Source: Nordella sp. HKS 07 (lineage in GTDB: Bacteria > Pseudomonadota > Alphaproteobacteria > Rhizobiales > Aestuariivirgaceae). From it: DNA of 64,000 bases. The notes under the pieces are model-generated. The model made no database searches. It had not been told where the DNA came from and was given only the letters and a program-made list of their open reading frames with translations. The DNA is taken from assembly GCF_011046735.1 (NCBI RefSeq), contig NZ_CP049258.1:434001-498000 (forward strand). The letters run 5' to 3'. The translations under genes were made by a program, and so were the position numbers. Shown piece after piece: positions 35,440 through 45,280 of this stretch. The stretch's first letter is position 1. The number at the start of each line of letters is the position of its first letter.

Positions 35440-35880
35440 TCACACGATAGATTTCGCGCGGATTCCGAGAACTGGGAATTCCCAGCAGCCATTCGCTTCG
35501 ATCTCGGTCTCGACAGGCGCACCAGGTCGGAGTGATCGGGTCAGCGCCTCGACGGTCGCGGCAGGCGTCGCTCCGCTTCGGGCGAGCCTGACTTCCTCGA
35601 ACATTGCCGGTGCGAGCGTCCGCAATCCAACCTGAAGTTCCTCCAGTATCGAGGCATCGGGAAGCTCGTCGGCATCTACCGCCGCGATCGGCTGAATCTT
35701 CCGTTCGAGGAACTCGGCAATATACGCGTCGAGCGAGTTGGCCGCCTGGAAGTATTCGACCGTAACACTTCTGGTTTGTCCGAGGCGGTAGCACCGGTCC
35801 TCGGCCTGGGCATGGTTGGCGGGCACCCAGTCCATATCCTGAAACAAGACATGACGCGCGGCTGTGAGAGTGATGCCCAC
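35440..35880 (-). pseudogene. C-terminal remnant of a SNF2-family helicase
   Basis: The frame reads GITLTAARHVLFQDMDWVPA then HAQAEDRCYRLGQTRSVTVE, which is helicase motifs V-VI of SNF2/Rad54-type ATPases, followed by about 90 C-terminal residues. Everything upstream, including the ATP-binding half, is missing, and stops break the frame at about 35890. The break lies about 40 bp from the right copy of the 52-bp repeat, so the same rearrangement may have cut it. Confidence 0.75.
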
Positions 35881-35923
35881 GCGACGCGGTCAACTGCTTT
35901 TCGCGACCTGGGGGAAGACGTCG

Positions 35924-35975
35924 GGCGTTCAGACAGTGTTCGTCCGAGCAGTCCAATACCCGACAGCGGCGGGTC
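35924..35975 (+). repeat. 52-bp direct repeat, right copy
   Basis: Identical to 24072-24123 and in the same orientation. It lies just beyond the SNF2 remnant. Homologous recombination between the copies would delete the whole amidohydrolase/ABC/racemase module. Confidence 0.8.
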
Positions 35976-36184
35976 GGGCACAGCGGGCTCGCGCCCGCCC
36001 CGGGGGCACAACAGCCTAATGACGTCAGCCTGGATGACGTCCGGGATTCATTGCTCGCATCCCGAGTGAACTGCTCGGTCCCCCATTCGTTTAGCCTTAA
36101 GCTCAAGTTCCGCATTTGGGCCGGAAGCGGCCGTCTATGCGGGCACAAACTTCCCTGATTTCAGCAAGCTGAAGGAGAATATCC

Positions 36185-36517
36185 ATGCCGAGATTTGTGA
36201 CGATCGGATATGGCGACCAACAGGGGTACGACCGTACCGCAGTGGCCGTCAGGGAAGCAGCCCATGCGCATGATGCGAAATTGCGGAAAGACGGAGTGTT
36301 GATGGGCATTGCAGGCACCCCAGTGCAGGTGCGCAATCCCGACGCCACTCAGGTTGAAACGGCGAACGGCTCGTTCATGAGATCTTCCTTGCCAGTGGCG
36401 GGCTTTGCCATAGTTGAGGCTGCCGATCTGGCCGAGGCCATAGAGTTGGTATCAAAAACGCCCTGCGCCGTTGCGCACGGTGTCGTTGAGGTGTGGCCGC
36501 TGGAGCAGCCATCGTAA
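36185..36517 (+). CDS. YCII-related domain protein
   Basis: A 110-residue protein of the YCII/DGPF family. It shows the dimeric ferredoxin-like pattern ending in AGFAIVEAADLAEAIELVSK and HGVVEVWPL. The family is found with sigma factors and oxidation-stress genes, and the reaction is unknown. The ATG at 36185 has a strong GAAGGAGAA ribosome site. No sigma-factor gene is adjacent. The 307 bp after it show no gene. Confidence 0.75.
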   Translation: MPRFVTIGYGDQQGYDRTAVAVREAAHAHDAKLRKDGVLMGIAGTPVQVRNPDATQVETANGSFMRSSLPVAGFAIVEAADLAEAIELVSKTPCAVAHGVVEVWPLEQPS

Positions 36518-36824
36518 GCCAAGCACGCTAACGACGGCAAAGGATGGAAATCGGACCTACACCGCGCCAAAGTCAAGGTGGACGAGAGCTGCGCTCTAGT
36601 CAGGGTCACGCCGGCGGCGTTCGCGTTTAACTTACCATGGCCTACTTTCGGCTATAGCCACGCTAAATCTCCGGTTGTGGACCGAGCAGATCGGTCGGGT
36701 CCACGTGGTTGGCAGAAGCCGGCGAGCGAGCCCTTCCCAGGCTCAAGGTGAGGTGATCGAGCGGTGAGGCCTTCGTTCCGGGCAGGCCATGGCTTTGAAA
36801 AATTTCTTCGCGTGATAAGATATG

Positions 36825-37268
36825 CTACAGTTCAGAAGTATCGCGCTTCCAAACAAGAAAGCTTTGCAGCAGCTTGTCTCCAAGTGCCAGGTTGGGTTTA
36901 GTGCTGACGAAAGGTGCCGTTGTGATTTCCAATCTGTCACCCTCGCACTTGAAATATCGGATGAGTTCAATGCCGACCCAAGCGGGATCGGCAGAGACGT
37001 CAACGGTCGTGATCAGCGTTTCGCCCTCGATCCGGTAGCGACCAGTATAGGCAACAACTGTGCTGAAGGCGCTGATCTGGTCAGCTTCAGACTTGACCGG
37101 TTTTCGGCCTTCGGCGGTCAGTAATGCGAATGTCCGTCCATCTCCGGTGAAAATAATATATCCATCCGGGTGCTCACCAAAGATTTTGAGGCGCTCCTTG
37201 GTTTCAACGACTTCTGTAAGCCAGGACTCCAGTTTCCACGTTCCGGATATAACAGCGGTGGTGCTCAC
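36825..37268 (-). CDS. Lipocalin-like domain protein
   Basis: A 147-residue protein of the lipocalin-like family 5. It shows the signature GTWKLESW near the N-terminus, GEHPDGYIIFTGDGRTFALL and LTAEGRKPV, then the closing strands. The GTG at 37268 with GGAG upstream gives the domain-sized product; the open frame to 37481 adds a non-family N-terminus. Members probably bind small hydrophobic ligands. Function unknown. Confidence 0.7.
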   Translation of the reverse strand: MSTTAVISGTWKLESWLTEVVETKERLKIFGEHPDGYIIFTGDGRTFALLTAEGRKPVKSEADQISAFSTVVAYTGRYRIEGETLITTVDVSADPAWVGIELIRYFKCEGDRLEITTAPFVSTKPNLALGDKLLQSFLVWKRDTSEL

Positions 37269-37504
37269 AAAAGAACTCCAAGCTCGGGGCGGGAGATCAT
37301 GCTGGACCGCCAAAACGTACACCAAACGGAATGACAGTCCACTGCCAACTACGCTGCGAATGTACAGGCGAAATGGCAGTACAGGAGCGCCCCAAAGGCG
37401 GTGGGCATCCGTAGTCAATCGCCATAACACATACGCCTCAAATCGGCCGAAAATTACGACTAGCCACTTGTTCCCCTTCAATTCCGATGGGAAGGGACGA
37501 TGAG

Positions 37505-37891
37505 ATGGACGATTCTCACGCGGTCATCCGCAAAGCCTATGAAGATTTCGCCCACGGAGACTTCCCTGCGGTATTTGCCGCATTTGACACGGCCATCAAG
37601 TGGCACGTTCCCGGCCACAGCCCGCTATCGGGCGACTATACGGGCCATGACCAGGTCGCAGGCTTCTTCCAGCGGACGATGGCACTGTCCGACGGCGCAT
37701 TCGGCATCGAGTTGCAGAATATCCTCAGCGAGCAGGATCTTGTCGTGGTGCTCGCCACAGTCAGAGCGCAGCGGAACGGGATCTCCGCGTCGTTTGAGGA
37801 GGTCCATGTCTGGCGGCTGCATGAGGGAAAGGCGGTGGAGTTTCGCGAGTACCAAGGCGATGAGCAACGCGAGGATCGGTTCTGGTCCTAA
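37505..37891 (+). CDS. SnoaL-like (NTF2-fold) protein
   Basis: A 128-residue cone-fold protein of the SnoaL/ketosteroid isomerase-like superfamily, recognised from YEDFAHGDFPAVFAAFD, IKWHVPGHSPLSGDYTG and the terminal EFREYQGD. It is small, soluble and has no clear catalytic assignment. The ATG at 37505 follows a GGGA-type site. It is followed by a methyltransferase gene on the same strand. Confidence 0.75.
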   Translation: MDDSHAVIRKAYEDFAHGDFPAVFAAFDTAIKWHVPGHSPLSGDYTGHDQVAGFFQRTMALSDGAFGIELQNILSEQDLVVVLATVRAQRNGISASFEEVHVWRLHEGKAVEFREYQGDEQREDRFWS

Positions 37892-38107
37892 ATTGGGGTT
37901 GCGACACAAGCTTCATAGTCGCAGTGCAACAATCCAGCTCCGGGTTGTCTTCGCCAAGCCGCGAGGAGGCGCATCGACCCGGCTCGGCTCCCGCAGCCTT
38001 GATCGACAGCGGAATAGTGGCCTATCCCGAGGCGTTCCAGCCCTGACGAACCGGCTGTCCCACTGTGGCGGCCTCGTTTCGTGCTTCTACGGAAAGAGGA
38101 GCGAGAG

Positions 38108-38941
38108 GTGAGTGAGCAAAGCATCTATTTGCTCGGACGCGGCGAAGCCGAAGAAGAGCGGCTTAAGCGCCAGATTGCCAATTTCGCGCCGGATTCCGAT
38201 GCCCAGCTTGACAGGATCGGAATCAAGCAAGGCGAGCGCGTAGTCGATCTAGGTTGCGGCCCGGGGGGTGTCCTGCACCTGTTGGCTAAACGCGTCGGCA
38301 GCGCTGGCTCGGTGCTTGGCATTGAACGCAGTCCCCATTTTGTTGATCTTGCGCGCCGCTTCGTCGCGGTGAACTCCCTGTCACAGGTCGAGGTCCGCGA
38401 AGGAAATGCGTACGATACGAGATTGGCGCGAAGATCGTTTGACGGTGCGCACATGCGGCTCGTCCTCGTGAATGTACCGCAGCCTGAGAGAATTGTAGGT
38501 GAGATGGTTTCTCTGGTGCGCCCGGGCGGCTGGGTAGCGAGTTTCGAGGCTGACTTCATGGGCACTAGCTACGATCCGCCGCTACCCGCCTTGACCCGTC
38601 TGTTGGATGCATACAAGGCATATTCAGCAGCGCAAGGCGTTGATCTCTTCGTGGGCCGACGTACGCACAGGCTGTTTCGTGATGCTGGTGTTGTCGACAT
38701 CCACGTCGACGCTGTCCTCCATATCTACCCACCCGGTCACGAGCGACGGCCGATCTTTCGAGACTTCATCAATAATGTTCGAGACAGGCTTGTGAGCGAG
38801 GGCTTCATCGGACGTGCTGAACTCGACAGTGACGTGACAGCCCTCGAAAACCACCTCGCCAATCCTGAAGTGCTTGTGACATCGAACGCGTTTTTCCGAC
38901 TTACCGGCCGCCGGCCTCTGTCACAGGCAGACCGAACCTGA
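38108..38941 (+). CDS. Class I SAM-dependent methyltransferase
   Basis: A 277-residue Rossmann-fold methyltransferase with motif I VVDLGCGPGG, an acidic motif II (VLGIERSP) and post-I EVREGNAYD. The GTG at 38108 has a GAGGAG site; a GTG at 38081 is in frame but lacks one. It is of the UbiE/type 11 kind with unknown acceptor. The C-terminal part (FINNVRDRLVSEGFI) is like small-molecule methyltransferases. Confidence 0.8.
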   Translation: MSEQSIYLLGRGEAEEERLKRQIANFAPDSDAQLDRIGIKQGERVVDLGCGPGGVLHLLAKRVGSAGSVLGIERSPHFVDLARRFVAVNSLSQVEVREGNAYDTRLARRSFDGAHMRLVLVNVPQPERIVGEMVSLVRPGGWVASFEADFMGTSYDPPLPALTRLLDAYKAYSAAQGVDLFVGRRTHRLFRDAGVVDIHVDAVLHIYPPGHERRPIFRDFINNVRDRLVSEGFIGRAELDSDVTALENHLANPEVLVTSNAFFRLTGRRPLSQADRT

Positions 38942-39051
38942 GCGTAGCTCAGATTTTCACGTTCAGTCGATTGGAGACAACGTGTCTACCGAGACGCTTA
39001 GGCTCACAATGGACAAGCTGAGATGTCACAACCGCGACGGCGCCCGCCCCA

Positions 39052-39735
39052 TTATGGAAATGCAATCTCAATCTTTACGAGCTGGCCGCTGCCGCCGACA
39101 TCCGCCTCTCGCACCAGTCGGAGCTTCGAATTGCTGCTGAGAACATGGATGAAATACCTGCCGGGCGGCACGCGCTCCTCTGTCGGCGTCGTTGGCCGGT
39201 TGAAGATCATATAAGGTGCCGGGGTATCAGGCAGACCACTCATATAGAAGTGAATGAGAAGGTTGTTGACAGGCCCTCCCCTGCGGACCGTATTCACTTC
39301 GACAGGGACGTCAATCTCGCCGCTTGAATAGGCCTTCAGCGCCTCGACCTTCTTGCCAACATCACCATAGGCGGCGCGTACATAGTGGAGCGCTTTTCCC
39401 CAATCGACTTCGATGTGGGCCTTTTCCAACAACATCGCATCATAGGCAAGCATCTCTCCATAGAAACTCGATACCCTTTCGGCCTTGGTGACAACCATCG
39501 CCAGGGTCATCGCGTCATCAGCAAGCTGAGAGACCCAGGAGGACTCGGGCCGACCACGGAATTTCGACGCCACTGCTTGTGCTGCGGAAAGCAATCGGGT
39601 GGCAATCGCGCTAACCATCCCGGCATCCAGAATGACCCGCTTCACAGGCTCTTGCGAGGAAGCTGGGGTTCCCACAAGTGCATTCAGCGTCGCAAGCACA
39701 AGAAGGGATCGCCGATTGAGCCTTCCGTACATCAT
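39052..39735 (-). CDS. Secreted protein of unknown function
   Basis: A 227-residue protein with a Sec or Tat-like signal (RLNRRSLLVLATLNALVG, then TPASSQ). The mature part has a helical first half and a beta-rich C-terminus (GRYFIHVLSSNSKLRLVREA) that ends in a strand. No family recognised. The ATG at 39735 has an AGGGGAAAT site. Confidence 0.6.
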   Translation of the reverse strand: MMYGRLNRRSLLVLATLNALVGTPASSQEPVKRVILDAGMVSAIATRLLSAAQAVASKFRGRPESSWVSQLADDAMTLAMVVTKAERVSSFYGEMLAYDAMLLEKAHIEVDWGKALHYVRAAYGDVGKKVEALKAYSSGEIDVPVEVNTVRRGGPVNNLLIHFYMSGLPDTPAPYMIFNRPTTPTEERVPPGRYFIHVLSSNSKLRLVREADVGGSGQLVKIEIAFP

Positions 39736-40562
39736 ATTTCCCCTGAAATGGGCCCCACGCTACCGATTGGTTGACGTCTGGCGGCGAAGCCGCCGAAGGA
39801 CGTCAAGACCGGCTGAGCGAGACTGAATGAAATTTCTCTGACGGGAGCGCTGCGTGCAGGTCGATTTCGTTGCGACCGCTTCCGCCGACCGCATCCATCG
39901 AGGAGCGGCGTGACAATTGCCAACTCTAGTATGTGCGCCGCCCGAGGCACGAATGTCTCCCTACCCCGGCAGGATACTATCAGCCAGTCACGCAACATCA
40001 AGACCGTCTACTTCGGAAGCATCCAAAGTGGAGGCCAGTTTGAGGACTCGGGAGGGCTATCGGGGGGCGATAACGTGTTGATTGTACTGTTGAGCGGGTG
40101 GTCAGATTTCCCTTTTTCGTCGCCATTCTTATCGTAATATACTGATTATAATGGATTTTCTTCGTATGAACCGAGATGATCCAGGCCTCACGGGAAGATT
40201 TCTTCCTCTTCGCGGATATTTCGGCCGTCAGCCCTTGCGTGCCTGGAAGAGCATACTGATTGAGAATACGCAAAAACTACCCGTCCAAAGAGGACGAATT
40301 GACGATCGGACCATGCGTTTCTCTCTTGCAACGTGGAGTAATATCTCGCCTGCTGTGTGTAAATCACAACAGCTGCGATATTGCTGAATTTCCGCCTAAC
40401 GCCGTCTGGAGTGTTCCGGCGGAAAAGAGATCGAGGCCAGCGATACATGAGTTCGGCCCCCCTGTGTGACCAGCACCTGCAATACCTGTCGGCAACAGAT
40501 CTCCGATACCGTTTTTCCCTCATGACTATGAAGCGGGAAGGCCCTGATCCGGGCTGGCGCCG
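39736..40562. other. Gene-poor stretch at the accessory/core boundary
   Basis: About 830 bp with only short, unconvincing open frames on both strands and locally lower GC (for example around 40100-40160 and 40330-40400). I see no recognisable gene, RNA or mobile-element end. It separates the accessory region on the left from conserved chromosomal genes on the right. Confidence 0.4.
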
Positions 40563-41135
40563 TCAGCTTTCCCGCCCGTAGCGCCAGACGAAAGCCGGCG
40601 GGACATTGGCCATGATCGTCCTGGCGCGACGCGCCGTGAGGCCGGCCGCCCGGACCTCGGCCTCGGCCAGCGGCGGCTCCCGGAAATAGCTGAACTGCAC
40701 GAGCTTGCCGCCATCTGCCAGCGAGGCCGCCATGGCGCGCGTGATGCCGGTGCGGATCGCTTCCGGCATGCTCCGGAGCGGCAATCCCGACAGGATACAG
40801 GGCACCTTCTCATGCCCGTGTTCCTTGAGGAGCCGCGGCAGCTCCTGGGCATCGCCGTGCAGCACCGTGACGCCCGGAAAATTCTGGCGCAGATGGCGCA
40901 CGAATTCCTTGTCGAACTCGACCAGGATGAGGCGAGACGGCGAGACGCCGGCTGCCAGCAAAGCGCGCGTGAAGGGCCCGGTGCCGGGCCCGATCTCGAC
41001 CACGATATCCTCAGGCCCGGGGGCCAATGTGGTCACCATCGCCTTGGCCAGGCTGGGGCCGCTGGGCACCACCGCGCCAACACCGAGCGGGCGGCGCAGG
41101 TAGCGCCGCCAGAACAACAGGTCGGATCTCTTCAT
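40563..41135 (-). CDS. Phospholipid N-methyltransferase-like protein (Sinorhizobium PmtA / KsgA-like type)
   Basis: A 190-residue methyltransferase with VVEIGPGTGPFTRALL as motif I, HGDAQELP and the SGLPLRSMP segment typical of KsgA-like PmtA enzymes. It lacks the C-terminal domain of true KsgA. Enzymes of this type methylate phosphatidylethanolamine towards phosphatidylcholine. Its ATG overlaps the stop of the upstream methyltransferase gene by one base, so both act together, perhaps in successive methylations. Confidence 0.72.
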   Translation of the reverse strand: MKRSDLLFWRRYLRRPLGVGAVVPSGPSLAKAMVTTLAPGPEDIVVEIGPGTGPFTRALLAAGVSPSRLILVEFDKEFVRHLRQNFPGVTVLHGDAQELPRLLKEHGHEKVPCILSGLPLRSMPEAIRTGITRAMAASLADGGKLVQFSYFREPPLAEAEVRAAGLTARRARTIMANVPPAFVWRYGRES

Positions 41136-41782
41136 CAGGTGAGTCGCTGGAACCTTAACAAAGTGAAGAAGCCGAACGGCTTCAAGGGCCGGCGTTCCTC
41201 GAGCTTGAGCTGGCCGCTGACCATCAGCGTCTCGACCGGAAAATCCGGCCGCCAGCCGAGAATGTCGGAGAATCGCGCGAGGCGCTTTTCGACCACCGCG
41301 CGCAGGCCCTTGTCGATGCTGAAATGATTGACGATGAGAATGTGGCCGCCGGGCTTGGTGACGCGGATAAGCTCGTTCATCACCTGCACCGGATCGGGCA
41401 CCACCGTCATCACGAACATGGCGGCAGTCACGTCGAAACTCTTGTCGGGGAATTCCAGCGCCGTCGCATCCATCTCGAGCAGCCCCTCGACATGGCGCAG
41501 GCGCTTGCGCTCAACGCGCTCGCGCGCCCGGGCCAGCATGTCGGGGGAGAGATCGATGCCGGTGACCTTGAGCGAATGCTTGTAATGGCTGAGCGACAGG
41601 CCGGTGCCGACGCCGACTTCCAGGACCTTGCCGTGATAGCGGTTGATGAGCGAGGTGGCCTGCTTGATGCCGGCTTCGACAACCTTGCCGAACGTAGCGT
41701 CATATACCGGCGCCCAGCGCCGATAGGCACGCATCACGTCGTGATTGTCGATTTCAGCGAGCGCGCGGGCATTGCCCTGCAT
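41135..41782 (-). CDS. Phosphatidylethanolamine N-methyltransferase-like protein (Rhodobacter PmtA type)
   Basis: A 215-residue class I methyltransferase. The N-terminus YRRWAPVYDATFGKVVE and motif I VLEVGVGTGLSL match the UbiE-like PmtA family, and the late VNHFSIDKGL and ILGWRPDFPVETL segments also fit. It would make phosphatidylcholine precursors in the inner membrane. The start has an AGGAGAGAG site. The gene is coupled to a second, unrelated PmtA-like gene. Confidence 0.8.
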   Translation of the reverse strand: MQGNARALAEIDNHDVMRAYRRWAPVYDATFGKVVEAGIKQATSLINRYHGKVLEVGVGTGLSLSHYKHSLKVTGIDLSPDMLARARERVERKRLRHVEGLLEMDATALEFPDKSFDVTAAMFVMTVVPDPVQVMNELIRVTKPGGHILIVNHFSIDKGLRAVVEKRLARFSDILGWRPDFPVETLMVSGQLKLEERRPLKPFGFFTLLRFQRLT

Positions 41783-41808
41783 TTCTCTCTCCTGCTCCCG
41801 TTTCCCGA

Positions 41809-43014
41809 TTATGTGACAATGGACAAGGCTTCTGGCAAGCGCCGATTTCCCGCCGTTGGAAAACTACGGGATATAAAACCACCGCCCAGAACCCTCGCCC
41901 CGGGGCCCGGCTTCTCATAAAAAACGCAAGCTTGTCCTGGCGAGACCCCGTATTCGCCTGCGGCAATGGCGACAAGCACCCCCTCCTCGCTCCGGCGGAT
42001 TTCCGCCTCGACCGGCGGCCGCGTCGAACGAATCTTAGCAAAAATCGCGTGTCCCTGCGAATCAATTGGCTGATCGCCCAGCCAGTTCACCTGGCCGAGC
42101 GCGATTTCGTGCCGCAACAGCGCCTCGCGCGGGCCGACAACAACGCGCCGCGTCTCCGGCTCTATCCGCACGACATAAAGCGGCTCCCCCTCGGCGACGC
42201 CGAGGCCGCGCCTTTGGCCGACGGTATAATTCACCGTGCCCTTGTGGCGCCCGATCATCCGGCCATCCTGATGCACGATGTCGCCGGGCTCGGCCGCATC
42301 GGGCCTGAGCTTGGCGATGAGGTCGCCATAGCGGCCCTCCGGCACGAAGCAGATATCCTGGCTGTCAGGCTTGTCCGCCACCGCGAGGCCGATCTCGGCG
42401 GCGATGCGCCGCGTCTCAGCCTTAGGCAACGCGCCCAGCGGAAAGCGCAGATAGTCGATCTGCGCCTGGGTCGTTGCGAACAGGAAATAGCTCTGGTCGC
42501 GGGCGATATCGGCGGGGGTAAAGAGATCGCGCCGGCCCGAGCCGTCGGCGCGCGGCCGGCTCTCTATATAATGGCCAGTGACCAGGGCCGCCGCATCGAG
42601 CTCCTGGGCCCTTCCAAGGAGGTCGGCAAACTTGACCGTCTGGTTGCAGCGGATGCAGGGCACCGGGGTGAAGCCCGCGACATAGCTGTCGACAAAATCG
42701 TCGATCACCGCCTCGCGGAAACGGCTTTCGAAATCGAGCACATAATGCGGAATGCCGAGCTGGTTCGCCACCCGGCGCGCATCATGGATATCCTGGCCGG
42801 CGCAGCAGGCGCCCTTCCGCTTGACCGCTTCGCCATGGTCATAGAGCTGGAGCGTGATGCCTACGACATCATAGCCCGCCCGCTTCAGCAAAGCTGCCGC
42901 AACGGAAGAATCGACGCCGCCCGACATGGCGCACACGATCCGGATCGAGCCGGGATCGCCCGCAAGGCCGATGGTCTGGCGCACATGCTCGCTCAGGGTG
43001 TCGGTTGGGGTCAT
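41809..43014 (-). CDS. mnmA: tRNA 2-thiouridine synthase MnmA
   Basis: A 401-residue tRNA-specific 2-thiouridylase that thiolates U34 of Lys, Glu and Gln tRNAs. The PP-loop is [11 protein letters not shown], the catalytic Cys pair lies in [11 protein letters not shown] and [11 protein letters not shown], and the C-terminal region contains [11 protein letters not shown]. The ATG at 43014 gives a family-like N-terminus; the frame is open to 43056. The last residues extend slightly beyond the usual barrel domain. Confidence 0.95.
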   Translation of the reverse strand: MTPTDTLSEHVRQTIGLAGDPGSIRIVCAMSGGVDSSVAAALLKRAGYDVVGITLQLYDHGEAVKRKGACCAGQDIHDARRVANQLGIPHYVLDFESRFREAVIDDFVDSYVAGFTPVPCIRCNQTVKFADLLGRAQELDAAALVTGHYIESRPRADGSGRRDLFTPADIARDQSYFLFATTQAQIDYLRFPLGALPKAETRRIAAEIGLAVADKPDSQDICFVPEGRYGDLIAKLRPDAAEPGDIVHQDGRMIGRHKGTVNYTVGQRRGLGVAEGEPLYVVRIEPETRRVVVGPREALLRHEIALGQVNWLGDQPIDSQGHAIFAKIRSTRPPVEAEIRRSEEGVLVAIAAGEYGVSPGQACVFYEKPGPGARVLGGGFISRSFPTAGNRRLPEALSIVT

Positions 43015-43195
43015 GGGCGGATAGATGGCGGCTCGTACCCGGCTTGTAAACGCCAAACTGACATGGCTGTCCTGATTTGGAGCATTCCACGCCTCAGATT
43101 TGCAAATTGTTCGGAACTGCTTAGCCCAATTTTAAGTGAACTCCCCTAGGCTCGGCCTCTGTAGTGAGTTTTGAGTACCCCAGTCGAGTAAGGTG

Positions 43196-43471
43196 ATGAA
43201 CGGTCAGTTGCGTCCCCGCGTTAATTACGTCATTGGGCCCGATGGCAGTCCGCTGACAATTGCGGATCTACCGCCCCCCGGAAACCAGCGCTGGGTCATC
43301 CGCCGAAAGGCGGAGGTCGTGGCGGCTGTCCGGGGCGGGCTATTGAGCCTAGAGGAAGCCTGCGATCGCTATACGCTGACCGTCGAGGAATATTTGAGCT
43401 GGCAGCGCTCGATCGACAAGCATGGGCTCGCCGGCCTGCGCACCACGCGCATCCAGCAGTACCGCCAGTAA
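43196..43471 (+). CDS. sciP: CtrA inhibitor SciP (DUF1153)
   Basis: A 91-residue helix-turn-helix protein nearly identical in its core to SciP: VNYVIGPDGSPLTIADLPPP, RWVIRRKAEVVAAVRGGLLS and HGLAGLRTTRIQQYRQ at the end. SciP binds CtrA and target promoters and blocks CtrA-driven transcription early in the cell cycle. The ATG at 43196 is preceded by AAGG; a GTG one codon earlier is also open. ctrA itself lies 8 kb downstream. Confidence 0.95.
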   Translation: MNGQLRPRVNYVIGPDGSPLTIADLPPPGNQRWVIRRKAEVVAAVRGGLLSLEEACDRYTLTVEEYLSWQRSIDKHGLAGLRTTRIQQYRQ

Positions 43472-43511
43472 CGCATCCTTCCGGGAATGAATGAGCCTGC
43501 ATCAGCAGGCT

Positions 43512-43967
43512 TTATTCGTTGCGTGACCGACGCTTGCCGATTTCGAGCAAGAGACCGGCGAGGCCGCCTCTGGCCTCGGCCGAGCCCAGATGGTCGACAT
43601 AATCGCGCGATTCGACGATCTCGCCGTCGCGCACCCGCATGACGAATATGCACGGATAGGAAAACGTCTTGCCGGTTTCCAGATTGGTGACGGCATAGGC
43701 GAATTCCGCGACGATGACTTCCGGATCGGTCGTCTCGATCACGTTGATGTTGCTTGGCCGCGCGGTCAGCGCGCTACGGGCCGGACGCCGGGAGAAATGC
43801 TCGGCAAGCTCGGCCCGGCTCGTCAGCCTTTTGCCGTGCAACGGGTCGAAGGGATGCGAGATGTCGGCCTTCTCCGCATAGAGCTCGACGACATCGTCGA
43901 AACGGCCGTCGCAAATGCCGTTGACCAGAGCCAGGAAGACGTCGCGGGGCTTGCGGGGAGTGCTCAT
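43512..43967 (-). CDS. NTF2-fold / SnoaL-like nuclear transport factor 2 domain protein
   Basis: A 151-residue protein with the cone-fold pattern FLALVNGICDGRFDDVVELY, HPFDPLHGKRL and a sheet ending in FVMRVRDGEIVESRDYVDH. No catalytic residues can be assigned. The ATG at 43967 gives a compact start; a GTG at 43976 is possible. It converges with sciP, with 40 bp between the stops. Confidence 0.75.
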   Translation of the reverse strand: MSTPRKPRDVFLALVNGICDGRFDDVVELYAEKADISHPFDPLHGKRLTSRAELAEHFSRRPARSALTARPSNINVIETTDPEVIVAEFAYAVTNLETGKTFSYPCIFVMRVRDGEIVESRDYVDHLGSAEARGGLAGLLLEIGKRRSRNE

Positions 43968-44224
43968 TTCCGCCACATCTTACTGCTTGATCCGGAAATG
44001 TGGAGACCGGCGAAACAGAAGCCGGCATTTTTTCGAAAGGAGGCCCGTGATGATTGTCCTCATGTCTCGTCTGGCTGGAGCCATTCGGAAAGCGATCTGA
44101 CCACCGCGCATCGGCACGGCCGATGTCGCTTCTTCCATGCGCCCCAGCCCCAAACCGGAGCCCGCTTTGGCGGGAGCCGATCCTATATCCGCGCCTCTCC
44201 TGAGGCGCCGAAGCTGGTGCAGAA

Positions 44225-45280
44225 ATGAAATCCCAGAATCTCGATCTCGCCGATCTCGGCTGGAGCGGCTTTTTCGCCGCGCAACTTGAATCCGATACGT
44301 CCCTGAGTCCCGTCCGTGTGATGTCGGTCCACCGCGACCGCCTCGAAGTGACGGGCGCCCAACTCGATACGACCATCGCGCCATTCATCGCCGATGAAAG
44401 CGACGAGGAAGCGCAGGCCACCGTCGGCGACTGGCTGCTTCTCGAGCCCGAGCGGCAGCGCGCCCATCGCCTGCTTGACCGCCGCAGCCTGTTCAAGCGT
44501 CGCGCCGCCGGCACGGCGCGCAAGCTGCAGCTCATCGCCGCCAATGTCGACGCGCTGTTCATCGTGTCCTCCTGCAACCAGGACTTCAACAAGGGCCGCC
44601 TCGAGCGCTATCTCGTGCTCGCCGCAGAGGCGCAGGTCATGCCGGTCGTCGTCCTCACCAAGGCCGACCTCAGCGAGGCCCCCCGAAGACTACGTGCATG
44701 AGGCGGCGAAGCTCCTGCCCGGCCTGCTCGTCGAGACGGTCGATGGGCGCGATGCCGAAAGCACCGCCTGTCTATTGCCCTGGTGCAAGAGAGGCCAGAC
44801 GGTCGCCTTCATCGGCTCGTCCGGCGTCGGCAAGTCGACACTGATCAACACGTTGACCGGCGAAGGCCGCATCGAGACGCAAGCCATCCGCAGTGATGAC
44901 GACAAGGGCCGCCACACCACGACCGGCCGCGCTCTGCATCGGCTGGCGATGGGCGGCTGGCTCATGGACACGCCGGGCATGCGCGAATTGCAGCTGACCG
45001 ACGCCGCCTCGGGCCTCGATAGCGTCTTTGCCGATGTCACGGCGCTGGCGCGATCCTGTCGCTTCAGCGACTGCCGGCATGAGAGCGAGCCGGGCTGCGC
45101 CGTCACCGCCGCTCTCGCCGAAGGGCGATCGATCCTGACCGCCTCTGGCGCTGGCGCAAGCTCGCCGCCGAGGAAGCCCATAACAATGAAAGCCTCGCCG
45201 AGCGACGCGCCCGCAGCCGGGCTTTCGGAAGGATTTCGAAAGACGTCATCAAGGCGAAGCGCGAGCAGCGGGAGTTTTGA
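44225..45280 (+). pseudogene. rsgA: Ribosome small-subunit GTPase RsgA, two frameshifts
   Basis: A circularly permuted GTPase for 30S maturation, readable only across three frames. Frame 1 (from 44225) gives the OB domain and G4 motif VVLTKADLSEAP. An extra C in the six-C run 44679-44684 breaks it. Frame 2 gives EDYVHEAAKLLPG, G1 GSSGVGKST, G3 DTPGMREL and zinc-site Cys/His (CRFSDCRHESEPGC). A missing G near 45123-45125 breaks it again, and frame 3 gives the C-terminal DRLWRWRKLAAEEAHNNESL to the stop at 45280. Both breaks are in homopolymer runs, so sequencing error is a serious alternative. Confidence 0.9.

Noticed and set aside
35258-36148. A 296-codon minus-strand frame across the SNF2 remnant and the 52-bp repeat.
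   Set aside because: It overlaps the recognisable SNF2 frame, is Arg/Cys/Ser-rich with no motif, and runs through the repeat by chance.
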